From: Absidia repens
Lineage: Eukaryota > Mucoromycota > Mucoromycetes > Mucorales > Cunninghamellaceae
NCBI GenBank assembly: GCA_002105175.1
Contig: MCGE01000011.1
Location: 62,001-126,000 of the forward strand
Direction of reading: 5' to 3'
Length of the DNA stretch: 64,000 nt
Shown in pieces: positions 1 through 12,400 of the stretch. Within the stretch, counting starts at the first letter, position 1. Each line of letters starts with the position of its first letter. A program made the translations under genes and the position numbers. Below the pieces are notes generated by a model that did no database searches, was not told the DNA's origin, and saw only the letters and a program-made list of their open reading frames with translations.

Positions 1-2
1 TT

Positions 3-1097
3 GTCCTCTGCAACAACTTTTTCGGCACTTTTGGTTGCTATATTACTGTTACTAATGCTACTTGACAACTTAGGGGACCGTCCCCCTCCTGTTTGGTGGG
101 CGTCATAGCCATCTTTTGATTGTACATTGGCACTTTCCTTTTTTTCCTCTTTTTGTGTATCTTCTTTTGTTTCATTTTTTTCGGAATTTTCAATGTTTTT
201 TTCTTTTTTTGTATTTTCTTCAGTTTTTTGTTTCTTAACAACAGGTGTGTCATCTTGGTTGGCAGTGCTCTTGCGAGGTGTCAATCCGTCATTGGGGCAG
301 TGTCGCGCTATGTGGCCGTGTCCTTGACACCGGTAGCATTTAAGGGCTGCCAGAATAGGACAATCCTTCTTTAGGTGTCCTGCTTTGCGACAATGGTAGC
401 AAACTGGGGGTTGCCCTCGATAGTTGGCTGGAACGAAAATGTCCCACGTTTTCATGTAAAGCATCCTTTGAAGAGGTTCAAACTGGCCTTGTGACGGATC
501 CGTGTCCAACAGGGCGGTGATCGCACCTTCAAACACGCCTGCTTGTTTGATTGCCATAATTCTGCATACCTTGCCATATAGGGCCAGTGATGATTTTAGT
601 GAGGCCGTCAGTTCCTTGGTGTCTTCGAAAGGTACTCCGACCACGTGAACTTTTACCATTTTGGGGAGCCGGTCTTCGTTTCTTGATGGTATCGCTTTAT
701 ATTGTTTTTCGTTTACTTCAATACCCTTGCTGATCGCGCTGTTCACAATTTGTTGCGTTTCGAAACGAGCTTCCACCATAAAGGTGCCGGTGTTTCGTCC
801 AATGTTTGGCTTGATAATTCGAGCCCCTGTCAGGGTTCCCAAGTCTTTCGACAGTTTGCTATACACATCTCGAGGATTTTCGAAATCGCTTGAGAGGAAT
901 TCAAAAATGACAGTGTTGCTATGGAGAGCCATTTCCAGTACACTTTCAGCCCTGTGTATTTTCATTAGGTCTGCATATTCTTCAATTTCGTAGAGTTTCA
1001 GGTATTCTTGTGACATTTGCCCATCCCGATGTGGTGTCTGAGATGGGACCTTCATCATCTGTCCTCGAGCCACAATGTCGCTCCAAGTCGTAGTCAT
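3..1097 (-). mobile_element. Non-LTR retrotransposon ORF1 (Gag-like, two CCHC zinc knuckles), partial
   Basis: An uninterrupted minus-strand frame of about 365 codons starts with the ATG at 1097-1095 (MTTTWSDIVARGQ) and stays open to the left edge, so its 3' end is outside the window. The C-terminal half has two consecutive CX2CX4HX4C knuckles, CYHCRKAGHLKKDC and CYRCQGHGHIARHC, near 310-410, followed by a Lys/Ser/Thr-rich tail. The middle (KMVKVHVVGVPFED) looks like the RNA-binding region that precedes the knuckles in ORF1 proteins of Tad/I-like LINEs. Such proteins coat element RNA. No reverse transcriptase is visible because the sequence ends. A copia/gypsy Gag or a domesticated knuckle protein is the alternative. 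The frame is intact, so the copy may be young. Confidence 0.7.
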
Positions 1098-1172
1098 TCT
1101 ATAGACCGTTGCTATTCTGGATAGATAGTTCTTCTTTGCTGGAGAAGTAGTTGCTAATCGATGTGTTGTATT

Positions 1173-1342
1173 CGCTTAAATGTTTATCCGCTCAAAAAGT
1201 GATGTTTAAGCGAAAGAGTTTTGGCCAACACTCCACCCCCTAGGCTTTGTTATTGGATTTATGGACTTTACTGTCGTTGAGTTGTTGTTTAAGATCAATA
1301 GTAACGCTTAAAAGTTTATCCGCTCAAAAGTGATGTTTAAGC
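1173..1342. repeat. Two ~40-bp direct repeats upstream of the ORF1 start
   Basis: A unit at 1173-1212 and another at 1305-1342 share CGCTTAAA, then GTTTATCCGCTCAAAA, then GTGATGTTTAAGC. The first unit ends in mirrored CGCTTAAA and TTTAAGCG, so each can fold into a short hairpin. They lie in what would be the 5' UTR or promoter of the minus-strand ORF1, and may be 5' monomers of the element. No other gene signal is seen between 1098 and 1352. Confidence 0.6.
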
Positions 1343-1352
1343 TTTTTATTTT

Positions 1353-1921
1353 CAACAATTTTTTTAAGGATAGGAGCCAATGATCACGTGGTATATACAA
1401 AAAAAAAAGATCACGCGGTAAACAACAACAACAAATGAATTAATAAAACAAAATATCAATAAATAATTATAATTATTAGCATTTTTATTTGTTTGCGAAT
1501 TTTATTGCCAAATATTTTAAAATTACTATTTTCGAAAATATATATTTGATTGCAATTGCTTTTTATGGTTTTGTTTATTATATCGTGTAACACCAAAATA
1601 GGCAATTGAGTATTATCAAACTGCTATATTTGGTCATAATTCCCAAATAGGCAGCTTCAAAAGTATTACTTACCCTTTTTGGTGTTACACGATATAATAA
1701 ACAAAACCATAAAAAGCAATTGCAATCAAATATATATTTTCTAAAATAGTAATTTTAAAATATTTGGCAATAAAATTCGCAAACAAATAAAAATGCTAAT
1801 AATTATAATTATTTATTGATATTTTGTTTTATTAATTCATTTGTTGTTGTTGTTTACCGCGTGATCTTTTTTTTTTGTATATACCACGTGATCATTGGCT
1901 CCTATCCTTAAAAAATTGTTG
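1353..1921. repeat. 569-bp near-perfect inverted repeat (foldback element)
   Basis: The left arm 1353-1597 and right arm 1677-1921 are about 245 bp each and reverse-complementary with only a few differences, for example one A-run length change at the outer end and one small mismatch near 1534/1743. The spacer 1598-1676 is about 79 bp. Arms are very AT-rich and each contains CACGTG near its outer end (ATCACGTGGTATATAC on the left). There is no ORF. Similar words, GCTTTTTAT at 1341 and GCTTTTTTAT at 1937, flank it but not at the exact arm ends, so a target-site duplication is uncertain. It could be a foldback/MITE-like element or two opposed copies of one element. A transcript across it would form a long hairpin. 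Confidence 0.85.
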
Positions 1922-2064
1922 GGGGGGCGTTCGAATGCTTTTTTATCCCCTCTTCACCTGGTTTATGTACACGTGATGTTTTAAAAAATGGTTGCCACGA
2001 CCATTTCTTTTTTTTTGCCCATTTCAATTTCAAAACATATAATTCCAGCTCTCAAAAAAAAAAA

Positions 2065-2399
2065 GGTAAGCTTGAAGACGTATGGGATACCATCACTTTT
2101 CAAAGTAAGGCTACCCAAGATCAACTCACTCTACTAGGTGATATCATCCTAGTCATCTGGCAACACCACTGGATGTGCACGATAAACAAAATACCATGGA
2201 ACACGACACACACGATCCGCCGACTCTACCGGGTACGATGGCATAAAGGAATACACTTCGAAGACTTCCACAACGCCCCATAGCTTATAGCACGATCATC
2301 GTAGTTTAAAGTATTTTTTTTTTCCTTAATTTGCAGGTCGTGGCTCAAGAGTCACAAACCTCAATAAAATCTCTTTTTATACAAAAAAAAAAAAAAAAA
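2065..2399 (+). mobile_element. 5'-truncated LINE: C-terminus of reverse transcriptase ORF2, 3' UTR and poly(A)
   Basis: An open frame of 72 codons ends at the stop 2281-2283. It includes VIWQHHWMCTINKIPW and ends KGIHFEDFHNAP, a layout like the C-terminal tail of LINE ORF2 proteins. A ~100-bp 3' UTR follows with a small hairpin GTGGCTCAAGAGTCAC, then CAATAAAA and a 17-base A tail at 2383-2399. The second copy on the opposite strand at 23.0-23.2 kb shares the same C-terminus and UTR, which shows this is a dispersed element. The upstream boundary is placed after the A-run at 2054-2064. Assignment to LINE rests on the Trp/His-rich tail, 5' truncation and A tail. Confidence 0.75.
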
Positions 2400-2440
2400 G
2401 GTTTGTGGCTTCTCTTTTTTGTGTATATATAAAAAAAGAC

Positions 2441-2735
2441 AGGGGAAGGTCCAGAAGCATTTATATTGGCCTTTGGCGAATGCTATGCTCTCACAAGGTT
2501 GGTTGACGGAAGAAGAATTGGTAGAACTCAATGATCTCAACGTAAACCACGACCCGCCCGAGGATGATAAATCCGAAGTGTAGTTCCCCTGTGTTGTAGT
2601 AGTAGTAGTAAGTCGACGGGTTGAAAGTCCCATAAATATAAGTCTGATGATCAGGCTGTGGCCTACGGGCCATAAACCTAATAAAACCTTAGACTTAAGT
2701 TCTATTCTATACAAAAAATATATATATATAAAGTC
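2441..2735 (+). mobile_element. Second retroelement-like 3' end
   Basis: Directly after the poly(A) of the previous element, a frame of about 46 codons (ending ELVELNDLNVNHDPPEDD then KSEV and a stop at 2581-2583) is followed by a 3' region with a perfect 5-bp hairpin TGGCCTACGGGCCA near 2658, then ATAAACCTAATAAAA and TATACAAAAAA. Hairpin, spacing to AATAAAA and terminal TATACAAAA match the neighbouring LINE 3' end in layout, though not in sequence. I do not recognise the peptide. It may be a different LINE family or the 3' end of a retroposed mRNA. Confidence 0.45.
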
Positions 2736-3341
2736 CGCTCCGGTTGCATGTCCTCCACTGCCCTCCCTTATAGTCTTCATCGAAAGAATATCAGGTCTTC
2801 CCTGTCGCCCTTCTCTCAAGCTCAATGGAGGTTTGTCCTTGACCAGCACTTTTTCTCCGTTCCCGTCCTTCAGCAATCCGCCTATCGTCGTCTCTTCACT
2901 CTCGTTCACCCTACTTCTCCCGTTCTTGTCAACGTTTTTGATCACTTTCCCTCTTCCGTCTGCACCTAGCCATTCCACCAAAATTCAGACACCGCAGCTC
3001 CCCACTCAAAAAACTTTTCATACCAAAAAATAGAGGTCCAATTGAGAAGTTATGACACTCAAATAATTCCCAATGTGTTCCTACCACAAGATATTAATGG
3101 ATACGATGCAAATTTTCCACGCTCTTTTTAAGATCTTAACAATAAAAAGCTTACTCAATTCCAGCTGGAAGTATGACTTGTTAGTAATGGCATGCTGTAA
3201 CCTGACTACTTCAGCGTGTGTTTAAACACCGCCAGATTTAGTTTCCCTCGGTGTTTCGCCAAACAGCACATCCGTTTATAAACTTTAGCTAATATTGTCT
3301 CTGTCTTCATCTCGTTTTACTTCCCGTATTATTCCTCGAAT
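2736..3341. other. Region upstream of VPS13; possible decayed coding fragment
   Basis: On the minus strand, 2740-2981 reads as a charged peptide-like stretch (starting MVEWLGADGRGKVIKNVD) with no recognisable homology. It runs into AT-rich retroelement sequence, so it may be a remnant rather than a gene. From 3000 to 3341 the sequence is AT-rich with pyrimidine stretches and is the likely VPS13 promoter and 5' UTR. I see no clear TATA box. Confidence 0.3.
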
Positions 3342-6300
3342 ATGTTGGAGTCTCTTGTCTCCACTTTATTAAATCGGTTTTTGGGGGAATATGTTTCAAA
3401 CCTAAACTATAACCAGCTTCAAATAGGGATCTGGTCAGGTAAAGTTAAATAAATATATATATATATTATAATATCAGACGCATAGGAGATAAAAAGTCTT
3501 ACACGTAGTTTATATTGTATATACAGGCGAGGTCGTGCTACGTAACTTGAAGCTAAAGCGGGAAGCTTTGGACAAACTGAACCTACCTGTGGACGTCTTG
3601 GAAGGTAAAGAAAATACAAAAACACAGCGTCGTCGGTGGGAAAGGTGTACTTACACTCCTCTGCTCCTTGACTTAAAGGCTACCTCGGCGAATTGACATT
3701 GAATATTCCATGGTCCAATCTCAAAAGTAAGCCGGTAATGGTGCACATAAAAGATGTATATGTGCTAGCAGTTCCTCGGAATCAATCAAGCATGACTCCA
3801 GAAGATATGGCAAACCGAGAGTTTGAAGCCAAGAAGCGTAAACTAGCCGATGCTGAACTTGTGCAAACATCAGCTCAAGCTCTTGACGAGCAAGAAGATA
3901 GCGTTGCTAAAAATGATACCTTTGTGAATCAGCTTGTGGTCAAAATTATGAATAATTTACAATTCTCGGTGACCAATATTCATGTGCGATATGAAGATGA
4001 TGTGTCGACGCCTGATCATCGATTTGCCGCGGGGATAACGCTAAGCGAATTATCAGCTATAACTACTGATGAAAATTGGGTACCTCAAACAATTGGTGAT
4101 GTGATACATGTGATCCATAAATTGGCTACACTTGAATCATTGTCTATCTACTGGAATACAGATGCACGATCATTGGCGCATTTGGAAGAAACCGAATCAA
4201 AGTGTGCTTTCCAACATCTTGTATGTATAAACGACTATAGATACGAAAGATATATAAACCATGAGCTGAATGATTATTTTTTGATAGATTGCCACCAACA
4301 CCAATGTGCCAGATGAACATCAGTATATATTGAAACCAGTCTCCGGGACAGGAAGAGTAATAAAACAACGAATTCGAATGGAGCATCAGTGATGGTTACT
4401 CATATATTATATTTTAGATCAAATTAAACAAATCATTCGGAAGCAAAACTCCCAAAGTTGATGTTACTCTGTTATTTGACGAACTTGCCTTTGTGATTGA
4501 TAATGAACAATATCGTGATGCTATCCTTTTGCTCGATCTTTTTCATTCGTACTTGAAAAAGCAAAAAGTAAGCAAACTATAACCTCTTTCTATTTACGTG
4601 TTGATTAATCGACCTTTATTTTTGATATATAGTATCAGCATTTACATCCACCCTCTGACATGACACCAAAGCGTAACCCGAGGGAATACTTCCAATTTGC
4701 AGGAAATGCAGTTTTATCTAAAGTCCATGAACGCAATGCCCGGTGGAGCTGGGCACGCTTGAAGGAACGTCGTGATGATCGTCATGCGTTTCTTGAATGC
4801 TATGTCGCTAGCAAACTAGGCAAGGCCACAGAAGATCAAACAGCGCAACTGGATTCTCTGGAACGGAAACTGTCTTATGAAGATTTACGATTTTATCAGA
4901 GCATTGCAAAGAATCGATTGAAAAGAGAAAAGGCGGTCATGGCGGCTGAAGAAAAACGGCGAAAGGAATTAGATGCCGCTGCACGCGCTGAACAAGGCAG
5001 CCAGCAAGGTTGGATTAGCTCGTGGTGGTATGGCCAAACGTCGAAAAATGACAATGGTGATAACAAGGTAAAAAATATTAATCATGTTTTGAGGAAGGTC
5101 CCCTAAAAAAGCTCACGGTCACCTTACTGGTATTTTAGTCGGATGAAGCTTTGGTCATTACCGATGAACAGAGACAGGAGTTTTACGATGCAATTGAATA
5201 TGATGAGGACAAGGCGTCTATTACTGAATCCATTGAAATTCCTAAAGATGTAAGTAGGAATGACCTTTCCATTCGAAAAACGGATACTTACTTGAATTAC
5301 TTCATTAGACGATGTTATTATCTCTCCGTACATCTTTAAACAAAGGCTCATTCACTATCAAGCGTGATCCTCATGCTCATAATTCAACCGAGCTAGTCTC
5401 ATTGGTCTTTGACTCTGTAATGCTGGGATCAACAATATATGTTGAATCATGGAAGGCATCGGCATCTCTAGGGGATCTCCGGCTTTATGACGGCGTAACA
5501 GAAAACACTCGCTATCACCAACTTGTAGGCGTCAGCCGCAAACATTTGGTCGAGGAGGGTGATATCAGCGCATTGGTCACCCGGCCATTTTTTTCTATCG
5601 AATATGAATTCTGTCCGCTTGACAAACGTGCTGACAATGCCATTACTTTGGTGATGCGTAACATCGACATTGTATACAACCCTATAATCATCAAAGAAAT
5701 ACTCGCCTTCTTCCGCCCTCCTGAAACAAGTATTGACAGTGTAAACGCGTTAGTCGAGGTTGCTGGCGATACGTTGGAAGATATAAAAAAGCAAACAAAG
5801 TCCACACTCACGTTTGCTCTGGAACAGCATACTACCCTCGACTTACATGTGGACATGGATGCTCCGATCATTGTTATTCCCGAATGGTAAAATGCAAAAT
5901 CTACTCTTCCATTGCCAGGCGATACTGATTTTAATATTTAATTTTTACTTGCATAGCTGCACGAGCCAAACGTCGCGGGGAATTGTATTGGATGCCGGTC
6001 ATATCAACATCGAAAGTCAACTTGTATCCGCTGAGACCGTTTCAGCCATGAAATCTAAACGTGCTTCTGATTATACGAGTGACGACCACTTACAACTACG
6101 TTCACTGATGTATGATCGATTTACAATGAAACTGACCCAGACTAAAATATTGGTGGATGGTGTTTCTGTTGACAAGTGCCTGCAGCAAGTGCGGACCCCG
6201 CAGCCCGAACTGAATTACTTGCATATGGTAGATCGTATCGATATGACATTTTTACTGGAATTGTGTATCCTCGAAGCGTCACCAGAATTGTCAAAATTCA

Positions 6301-9300
6301 AAATGTCGGGTCACTTACCTATTCTAAGAATTAATTTCTCGGATACTAAATATCGTGCGATTATGCAGCTGCCGCATCTTATGAATGCATCCGGACTATT
6401 TGGACAAGGCGACCAAGATGAAAGTGATGTCGAAGAACTGAATACTGGTGACCATGGTAGCTCTACCGCCAATCCTGATGTGAAACGACACAAGTTGATG
6501 AATCTCAAGCTTTGGAACCAGGCAGAAGATGTGTTTTCTTTGGATACGGAAAGTGAGGATGGTGACGCTTATCATTTTGATGATGACAACCATGGTAATA
6601 ATCGAGGGCACATTACTCCATCAACATCAATCGCGACATCTTCCGGTACGCATCGTGTTAAGAAAACGGTAAAACTAGATCAAAAGCAATTCGAGTTGGA
6701 TTTCCGTGTGGACAAGGTGTTGGCCAATATTTATCAAGCAACGACTACTACTTCGGAAAAGGATCGACTACCCGAGAAGTTACTTGCCGTGTTGTCATTA
6801 CATGGGTTGTCACTTGAATATTTATTACGACCCTACGACATGACGGTTGATCTTACGTTAGAAGCTTTGGATGTCATTGATCGTATGCCCCATGGTGATG
6901 AGTTCAAGTACCTGGTGACATCTGACCATGATATATTGGATATGTGTGCATCTCGTGCCGACGATGATGATGATTCTTTCAAGAACAAAAATCTGGTGCA
7001 ACTACATTATATTCAAGTTGACAAGAAGAGTCCTGAGTATGTCGAAAAATACAAGGGTATTGATCGTACTGTTCATTTGACATTGTCAACGCTTAATTTT
7101 ATTGTCACTCGAAGCTCAGTGTTGACTTTGTACAACTACGCCATAAGTACTTTTGTTGACGCAGAACAACAACGACAACGAGCAACTTCACCTCAAAGTG
7201 CACGACGCAAATCAACGTCATTCGAACTTCAGCAACAGCAACAAACACCCCAAAACACCCGGGTGGACTTGTTTTTAGACAGTGTCAATTTTATATTGAA
7301 CAATGATGGCTCACGGATTGCTACAGGCGAACTATCACATGGTGATTTACTTATTTTGATGGTGGATTGCAAAACTAAGGTACAATCAAAATTTGCCAAT
7401 TTTACCCTGACAGACGACTCTGCTAAACGCCATAGCTCAAGTGAGAGTGATCAGCACCAACTCCTAACGATTCAAGGTGATGAATTGATTGATTTGCGTT
7501 ACGAAACATTTGTAAAGGAACAAGATGATAGTACTTACCCTGGATATGATCAATCGTTATTCTTACGTATGGGCTCGGCACAGTTTACGTTTTTGGAAAA
7601 ACCTGTTTGCGAACTTCTATTGTTCCTCAGCAAATTTGCTGCGATGAAAACAATATATGACCGAGCAAGGCAGGCAGCATTTGAGACCGCACAGCAGCAA
7701 TATAATACTCTGACGAAGATGCATTTTGATGTGGTGATTCGTACTCCTGTGGTCTTGTTCCCAGAAATTCAACAACAGCATACGTTGGATGTAGTGGTAG
7801 CTCATCTTGGTGAAATCTGGGCCTCCAACTCGTTTATTACACAACAAGACAAAGGTTGCATAAATTGTGTCAAAGCCGGTATCCGGGCAATGAACCTAAC
7901 TTCTAGATGGCATTTCGTGTCAAGTGGTGATGAACAGCAAGTACAGTTGCAAACGCTACCTATCATCGACAATATCGATCTGAATTTGGATATTGTGATT
8001 CCCCATGCGGACGAAAACGATTCTTCTATTGGGACGGGGCGCCCTGGTATTGATGTTACTGGTGACCTCGGTCGTATATCTATGAACTTGACGGAACGCC
8101 AATACAAATTTTTATTGGACGCTACCCAGATGATATCCCGTGTTCTCAATCAAATACAGCATAATGATCCAACAAACAATGTGGCAGATGGAGATATTAA
8201 CTTGAAACAAAATGATGATGTTGATCAACGTCGGTTATCTCAACAAGAGGAAGAACACACTTCTGACTTGAATATATCAAACAGCGCTGACGCCCTGCCC
8301 AAACCCCCGCGCTTTAAAGTATCATTAAAGATGCCTACTATTCAATTTGAAATCTACACCGATCTAAGGTCATCTACTTTATCTACACCCATCAGTCTGT
8401 CCAGATTTGCACTTAATAATTCCTCTCTATTGTTACATGGGCAAGATAACGGCAGTATCGATATTCGATGGCAAGTACATACTCTGACAGTGGACGACAC
8501 TAGGCCTGATATCCGTAGTCAATTCAAACACATTGTGCCGTCAATTCAACAGGGACATCAGTTTTTGATGCAATGCGATTTATCAGCACCTACGGGAATA
8601 CGGGGTAGTCGACATGGGATTGTACTGTTAACGATCAACGAGCCGAAAATGATAGTGTCCCTAGATCATGTGTTTATGGTGTATAAGTTCTTCACTACTC
8701 CAACTGCCGATCAAAGAAAACCACCGCCTCCAAAATTGCCCCGACGCCCTCAGCATCATTTACAACAATCGCCACAGCAAGCACATCAACAATCATCACG
8801 GCGCCATTCATCTATCGGCTCTATATCAGAAGAAGAGCCATCACTGGAATTATCATACCGTTTGAATGTGACTGATGTAGAATTTATTCTATTGGCTGAC
8901 CCAGATGCAGTTGATTCCGAAGCTGTCGTACTTTCAACGGAAAAAATCATGATTTCTCACCAATCCGTTATGGCGCTCGCTGTAAAGAAGATGGGAATGT
9001 TCCTATGTCGTATGGACAGTCGCGATACTTCTACGCTACGCTTTATCCAACCATTTGATATCTCAATTTCTATGAACAACAACAACCTGTCAAATAACGT
9101 TTATGAGGAAGACGACGGATTAATAGAACTTGAAGTGGATGTGGAGGCCTTGGTGCTCCGTTTATCGTATCGTGATGCTATATTGGTCACGTCAATCTTC
9201 AACAAAGCGTATGACCTTTATCATCAATATATAATGGCCACATCATCTGATTCTGACCCCGGTTCCTCAGGGATGAGCTATGCACAAACAATCTTGGATC

Positions 9301-9384
9301 AAGCTGCAAATGGTGTCCTTCAATTGTCTACTCAAACAAAAGAATCGGTATGTTTGACAAAATCAAAAATCAGATTTTTTTTTT

Positions 9385-9461
<77 letters not shown>

Positions 9462-12400
9462 CTTCGGGCGACATTCCAGGGAATGCAAATTATCTTGATC
9501 GAAGAAGTGCATGAATTCCCAATGATCGACATGACACTGAAACCCTTTGAAGTAATCGCTTCTAATTGGTCGAAATCAGTGAGTTCTCACTTACCGTATG
9601 CATAATAATGATACTGACCTGTTTTTTCCCGTTGCTAGTTCTCATCGAATGTATGCTTCTCTGCGTATATCAATTACTTCAACATCAAGAACTCTCACTG
9701 GGAACCTTTGATAGAACCTTGGCAATTCGATCTACGAATAGCCAGAGAAGTTTCAGACGGTCAACAACCCCTTAGCATCAAAATTGTGTCAAATAATGAT
9801 CTAAATGTTAATATCTCGCATACATTTTTAGAAAGCGCAATGACTACAATTGTCATGTTTGACAAACAGAACCAAGTGAGTAGCTCCTACTCTGTATCTA
9901 TGATGTAAAAAATAATTTACCTTTTTTTTTTTTTTTTTTTAAATTCTATTAGTCTAACTATTGTGGAGAACGCGGCCACGAATCCCCATATAAACTAAAA
10001 AACCGAACAGGATATCCTATTCATATTTGGAACAATAGCAATGAAAGCTCATCAGTGGGCGGAGTGACTGTTAGCAGATTAGAAGATGGCAAGGATTTAC
10101 CTTGGTGGTTCGAAGACTGGCGAAAACGACGTGAAGTAAGTAGTGGAGATGAATATTAAGAAGGAAAGGTATATTGATGGTCTTTGTCACTAATCTTGTA
10201 GATGACCGAAACAGCAAGCAACATACTAAATGTACAACTCGAAGGTGCTTTATGGGAAACTTTGCGAAATGCTCATGTTGATACTGAGGGTGAACATATA
10301 TACACATTACGCCCACTTGTCCGAAATGTACAACACCGAATTGTATTTGATGTTAAACTGGTTGATAATGTTAAAGTGGTAACAATTCGATCGGCCATGG
10401 TGATCGAAAATCGGACACTACTTCCTGTTGATGTTGCCCTTCTTGATTCTCGAGGCTATGCTGATGGCACTTTTGTCAAAATTGGTAATTGTGATGCATA
10501 TAAACAATAATTTCAGCTGACATAAACACTTTTTTAGCTCCAGGTGACGATTATCCCCTGCCCATAGAGAAAGCTTTCCACAACCGATTCTGTATTCGAC
10601 CTGATGGTTAGTATTCCGTCTTCAAATGAGAAAGAAGAAAAGGCCTGACAATTTTCTTTTAACTAGCTGGTTTTGGATACAAATGGACTGGTCATGCAAT
10701 CCACTGGACTGATTTCACCAAGAACGACGATTACAAGACTACAATCAGCTGTATATCCGAAGAAAACAACGGTATGCCGCCATTTATTTTCCAAATTTTT
10801 GCCAGGCACGATAAGACAAATGCATTGTATGGTCGATATTGTGCCATGGCGATTCGCCTCAGCGCTCCAGTGGAAATCGAAAATCTGTTACCATATGACT
10901 TCAATTTTAGGATCATTGATAAAACTTCAGGTCAAGATTATAATTCATTTTTGCGAAAAGGTGGCTCGATCCACTTCATGTAGTTGAAAATAAGCATTTG
11001 CTGCTTCTGAACATCCATATTCCCAACACTGGTATTCATAGAAAAATTGTCTTGACTTGCTTTGATTACTTACATGTTTTATTTATATAGTTTACAAAGC
11101 CAGTGAATTTGCCATTATCAGTACACGTGGTGCAGATGATCTGGATATAGACGACACTATTCAGTTGACCGACTCTGGCAACAATTATCTAACTTTGAAG
11201 ATCAACACCGTGTAAGTTATACGATATTGCACTTGCTCTAGAGAAAGGGTACTTACGACTGCTTATTAGTGATATCGCTGACTCTGGCGGTGCCCACAAA
11301 TACAGTATATTCTGTCCTTACATTATCATAAACAAAACTGGCTGTCCTATTGCATTGAAACCAAAACTTGCATGGCAAAATTCTATGTTCAATTCTCAGA
11401 CGTCAATTTCTGTTTCTCGTCCTGCTAAAAAAGTAAGATTCTTTGGGAGGGTTTTGTGTCCTTCAGTAACATATTTGGTTGATATTAATATAAAATTTTT
11501 CTTAGCCGGAACCTTTCATGTACTCATATCCAAAATATGATAATCGTAATCGATCTCTCATCCAAACATCAGGGTCAGAATGGAGTCAGGTAAACAATCA
11601 ATGACCAAGGTTTAGTGTATCAAATATTTCAGGCATTAATATAATTTGATATATGTAGCCGCTTAGTTTTGAAGCTGTACGAGCTGTTTACGATGTCAGC
11701 ATACCAACACCATCGCAATCGGAAGAATTTCATATTGGCATCAATGTTCAAGAAGGCATTGGAAAGGTATTAGAAAATTGTCACTTATTGGTGATCTATA
11801 CTAATAGTGATTTAATTATATCTAGTACAAGGTTACCAAGATGGTTACTCTAACTCCTCGTTTTATATTAAGCAACCATATGAATGTTTCAATCCGGTAC
11901 CGTGAACCCGAATCCAGGATTGATCAAGAAGTCGAGCCTCACGGCAGAATGCCTCTGTATCGAATTCGAAAAAGTGCTGAAAAACAATTATGCATCAAAC
12001 TCCCTGGAATTAACAACGTCTGGTCATCTCCGTTTAATATTCAGGATCTTGGTAAAGTGCATGTTCGACTGAATAGCGCCGATGGAGCTACGATGATGTT
12101 GATGCGGGTAACGACCATTTTGGAGGACGCTACTATTTTCATTGTATTGGAAAAAGAAGCAGGGGATGAATGGCCCTATTTATTAGTAAATCGAACGAAT
12201 GAGGACATGACATTTTATCAGGAAGTAATACAATATAATATAATATCACAGCTCGCATTTGGAAGGAAAAGATATCATGAATGCTAACATTACAAATGTA
12301 GGATCCAATGTCGACGTTAACGGGTGGCGGCAGTGGTGGCAGCCATCAATTCAAGACAAGCAAGACAAAATTATACACACTACCCGCCCAGACAAAGGTT

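Noticed and set aside
2361..2981. 206-codon minus-strand frame
   Set aside because: The lower part reads through the retroelement hairpin and poly(A) in reverse, which is not plausible protein. Only the upper ~80 codons might be an old coding remnant.
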